Shown one piece after another: positions 7,130 to 8,517 of a DNA stretch of 8,517 nt; the first letter of the stretch is position 1, and the number at the start of each line of letters is the position of its first letter. Below the pieces are notes generated by a model that had not been told where the DNA came from, searched no databases, and saw only the letters and a program-made list of their open reading frames with translations. Position numbers and translations under genes: made by a program. This DNA is from Gemmatimonadota bacterium (GTDB lineage Bacteria; Gemmatimonadota; Gemmatimonadetes; Gemmatimonadales; GWC2-71-9): positions 1-8,517 of the forward strand of contig QHVD01000227.1 in NCBI GenBank assembly GCA_003222235.1, in the 5' to 3' direction.

Positions 7130-7605
7130 CGGACCAGGGAGGCGTGCTTCGGGCCGGGGGCGACGCTCAAGGTGAACGGTCCCGTGGCGTACTTGTCGCG
7201 GCTCGTCACCACGATGTAGTAGTCGCCGCTCTTCGGGAGCCGCACTGTGAGCCGCGCATTGCAGTTGCCGCCCGAATCGTCGTCCTGCGGGAGATCGGCG
7301 CCGAATCCGGGGCCGAACAGGAACGCGTACGCGTCGAACGCCTCAGAGGCGACGTCGATCGTCACCGTCTCCCCCGCGACGCCCGGCATCTTCCACTCCT
7401 GCGCGTAGGTGCTCTCGGCGGGAAGCAGCAGGTCGCTCCGCCGCAGCGTGTCCCGCGCCGTCGCACCCACGGCGACAGTGCCGCGGGGTCTGCGCACCGC
7501 GGGCTGGCGGACCCTGCCCTGAGCGGTGATGAGCGCGACCGGCAGCCACACGAGGCAGAGGCCGCCACCCAGCCGCGCGCGCATCGCTCGGGTCGCAGAC
7601 GACAT
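7117..7605 (-). CDS. Small exported PPC-domain protein of unknown function
   Basis: This predicted 162-residue protein has a basic N-terminus (RAMRAR) followed by a hydrophobic stretch at about residues 13-28 (GGGLCLVWLPVALITA), a probable signal peptide with cleavage after the AQG region. The rest resembles one bacterial pre-peptidase C-terminal (PPC) beta-sandwich domain: a lead-in with hydrophobic and charged residues, GETVTIDVASEAFDAYAFL at about 78-96, the acidic QDDDSGGNCNARL at 107-119, and the closing LPKSGDYYIVVTS with GPFTLSV. PPC domains usually sit on secreted peptidases or surface proteins as non-catalytic modules; here it stands alone, so no enzymatic role can be assigned. Cys115 and Cys160 could form a disulfide. 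The start may be the ATG at 7605 or the one at 7584 (residue 8); neither has a clear Shine-Dalgarno sequence. Its TGA lies inside the start of purN, a 13-nt overlap. Confidence 0.75.
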   Translation of the reverse strand: MSSATRAMRARLGGGLCLVWLPVALITAQGRVRQPAVRRPRGTVAVGATARDTLRRSDLLLPAESTYAQEWKMPGVAGETVTIDVASEAFDAYAFLFGPGFGADLPQDDDSGGNCNARLTVRLPKSGDYYIVVTSRDKYATGPFTLSVAPGPKHASLVRCNR

Positions 7606-7608
7606 CCG

Positions 7609-7628
7609 CGTGCAATCTAGCGTGCAAT
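7609..7628. repeat. Pair of 8-bp direct repeats ahead of the PPC-domain gene
   Basis: CGTGCAAT occurs twice, at 7609-7616 and 7621-7628, separated by the 4-bp spacer CTAG. It ends 3 nt before the chosen ATG of the PPC-domain gene and sits between that gene and the 28-bp palindrome. The arrangement could be a small operator or a duplication left by an insertion. With two copies only, either reading is speculative. Confidence 0.5.
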
Positions 7629-7631
7629 TTG

Positions 7632-7659
7632 GTAGGGGCGCAGCATGCTGCGCCCCTAC
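7632..7659. repeat. Perfect 28-bp palindrome over the gmhB stop codon
   Basis: The half-site GTAGGGGCGCAGCA is followed at once by its exact reverse complement, centred on GCATGC, with no mismatch over 14 bp per arm. The gmhB TAG stop (7658-7656) is built from its outer bases. As RNA it would form a very stable GC-rich stem with a small loop. No T-run follows on the minus strand (the next bases are CAAATTGCACG), so it is not a classical intrinsic terminator. A dispersed repeat of REP or miniature-element type, or a 3'-end stabilising hairpin, is more plausible; copy number elsewhere cannot be judged here. Confidence 0.9.
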
Positions 7660-8237
7660 GTCGCGGTCTTCAGAGTCGTCACGCCCGCGCGCACGATCAG
7701 GTCGGCCGCGGCGGCGAGATCGGGCACCACGGTGGCGCCCAGCGCCTGCGCCTGAGCGCGGTGATGCGCGCCGTCGCCCGTCTCGACCAGGATGCCGCGG
7801 GCCGCTTGCCCGGCGAGGGCGCGGGCGGGCTCCACGTCGCTGAGGCGATCGCCTACCCAGTAGGCCTGCGCGAAGTCGATCCCGAGGGCGGTCTGGGCGT
7901 CCCGAAACAGCTTCGGCCCCGGCTTCCGGCACTGGCAGGGGCCCGTGATGTCCGGGTGGTGCGGGCAGAGATAGGCGCCGTCGAGGTGGGCGGTGTGTGC
8001 GCCGAGCAGCTCTGCCACGCGCCGCTGGACGGCGGAGTACGCGGCCTGGTCGTACAGCCCGCGGGCGATTCCCGACTGGTTCGTCACGGTGACGACGAGC
8101 CAGCCGGCCTGGTTGAGCCGCCGGATCGCCTCGCCCGCCCCGGGCAGGAGGCGGACCTTGCCGGGCTCGCGCAGAAAGCCCGGGTCGCTCACGATGGTGC
8201 CGTCGCGGTCGAGGAACACCGCTCGATGCTCAGGCAT
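7656..8237 (-). CDS. gmhB: D-glycero-D-manno-heptose 1,7-bisphosphate 7-phosphatase (HAD family)
   Basis: GmhB removes the 7-phosphate of heptose 1,7-bisphosphate in the cytoplasm, a step toward ADP- or GDP-heptose for LPS core or other surface glycans. The 193-residue protein has every HAD motif: FLDRDGT (nucleophile D10, acid/base D12), TNQSG at 52-56, K105 in CRKP, and GDRLSD with D130 and D134. The zinc site is C91, H93, C101 and C103 in CPHHPDITGPCQC, the GmhB/HisB-N signature. The loop between H93 and C101 is shorter than in the E. coli enzyme. I chose the ATG at 8237 because MPEHRAVFLDRDG starts just before motif I; the frame is open further upstream but that part is selA read out of frame. 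The ATG overlaps the selA stop by 8 nt. The TAG stop lies inside a perfect palindrome. A HisB-type histidinol phosphatase is the main alternative and is less likely, because no his gene is nearby. Confidence 0.9.
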   Translation of the reverse strand: MPEHRAVFLDRDGTIVSDPGFLREPGKVRLLPGAGEAIRRLNQAGWLVVTVTNQSGIARGLYDQAAYSAVQRRVAELLGAHTAHLDGAYLCPHHPDITGPCQCRKPGPKLFRDAQTALGIDFAQAYWVGDRLSDVEPARALAGQAARGILVETGDGAHHRAQAQALGATVVPDLAAAADLIVRAGVTTLKTAT

Positions 8238-8517
8238 CGAGCGCCGCGCGGGCCGCGCGGGCGACCATTTCGATCTGGTCGGGGAAGATGGTGCGCGGGT
8301 CGAGGAGGACACGGCCGTCTGCGATGCGGGCGATGATGGGCGGATCTGTCCCCCGCAACCGCCCCGCCACGGTGTCAGGTGTCGGGTGTCGGGTGTCGGG
8401 GGTGAGCCGAACCAGCCACGTCTCGAGCTTCGCTCCCGGGAACGAGCCGCCGCCCACTTCCGACTCACCCTCGATGAGCTCGGCGGCGCCCCCGACGCCT
8501 CTCTGTAACGCCTCACC
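8230..8517 (-). CDS. selA: L-seryl-tRNA(Sec) selenium transferase, C-terminal fragment (cut by window edge)
   Basis: SelA is a PLP enzyme that converts Ser-tRNA(Sec) to Sec-tRNA(Sec) using selenophosphate, in the cytoplasm. Only the last 95 residues are here; the PLP lysine and the rest lie upstream, outside the window. The identification rests on the family's C-terminal pattern: EGESEVGGGSFPGAKLETW, then DPPIIARIADGRVLLDPRTI and a short helical tail ending RAALDA. Between the two blocks is TPDTRHPTPDT, encoded by a 7-bp tandem repeat and not family-like. The frame is open to the window edge and ends in TGA. The stop lies 8 nt inside the next gene, gmhB, so the two are probably translationally coupled. 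The presence of selA implies that the host can make selenoproteins, although selB, selC and selD are not visible here. Truncation is by the window only; I see no sign of decay. Confidence 0.85.
   Translation of the reverse strand, partial: GEALQRGVGGAAELIEGESEVGGGSFPGAKLETWLVRLTPDTRHPTPDTVAGRLRGTDPPIIARIADGRVLLDPRTIFPDQIEMVARAARAALDA
8371..8398. repeat. 7-bp tandem repeat inside selA, four copies
   Basis: Four head-to-tail copies of GGTGTCG (the first reads GGTGTCA) fill 28 bp inside the selA reading frame. Three units make 21 bp, so a change of three units keeps the frame; on the coding strand the array reads as Pro-Asp-Thr-Arg-His-Pro-Thr-type residues. It falls between the two conserved C-terminal blocks of SelA, probably in a surface loop. 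A flanking GGGTGAG extends the pattern loosely. Slippage of one unit would shift the frame and change the selA/gmhB coupling. Confidence 0.85.

Noticed and set aside
7632..7659. Intrinsic terminator after gmhB
   Set aside because: Strong stem but no T-run on the minus strand after it, so I list it as a palindromic repeat only.
7606..7932. Upstream extension of the PPC-domain frame giving a 271-residue protein
   Set aside because: The extra part is gmhB in another phase and reads through the palindrome; the signal peptide sits at the 7605/7584 starts.
8238..8516. Upstream extension of the gmhB frame giving a 286-residue protein
   Set aside because: The extra part is selA read out of phase, Ser/Arg-rich; MPEHRAVFLDRDG at 8237 is the natural start.

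Overview
The window is GC-rich bacterial DNA, and every gene I can support lies on the minus strand, so transcription runs from position 8517 down to position 1. Gene content points to a Gram-negative-type (diderm) bacterium: a heptose bisphosphate phosphatase of the LPS/heptose pathway, a secreted PPC-domain protein, and two polytopic DUF2723/TMEM260-like membrane proteins. Tandem DUF2723 genes, high GC and this gene mix fit Gemmatimonadota or a similar environmental phylum. That placement is an inference from gene style, not from a marker gene.

Layout in the direction of transcription: the C-terminal end of selA (selenocysteine synthase, cut by the window edge) overlaps gmhB (D,D-heptose 1,7-bisphosphate phosphatase) by 8 nt. 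A 50-nt gap carrying a perfect 28-bp palindrome follows. Next is a small exported PPC-domain protein, whose end overlaps purN (GAR transformylase, TTG start) by 13 nt. A 123-nt intergenic region with a long inverted repeat leads into purH (AICAR transformylase/IMP cyclohydrolase). purH is followed after 4 nt by a first DUF2723 gene, after 17 nt by a second, divergent DUF2723 paralogue, and after 6 nt by the start of a small, possibly TerB-like gene that leaves the window. The tight spacing suggests one or two long transcription units.

PurN and PurH supply steps 3, 9 and 10 of de novo IMP synthesis and share the 10-formyl-THF cofactor. GmhB and the DUF2723 pair probably serve the cell envelope (heptose and protein O-mannosylation-type glycosylation), though the exact DUF2723 substrates are unknown. 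The remaining neighbours (selA, PPC protein, TerB-like) have no obvious metabolic link.

The most unusual signal is the repeat DNA. Four unrelated repeat types sit in or at the edges of the genes: a 7-mer tandem array inside selA, a palindrome over the gmhB stop codon, a 25-bp imperfect inverted repeat that includes the purH start codon, and a roughly 100-bp hairpin-rich GC element spliced in frame into purH. I see no convincing new multi-gene system, no CRISPR array, no RNA gene and no transposase. No stretch longer than 300 bases lacks a gene.
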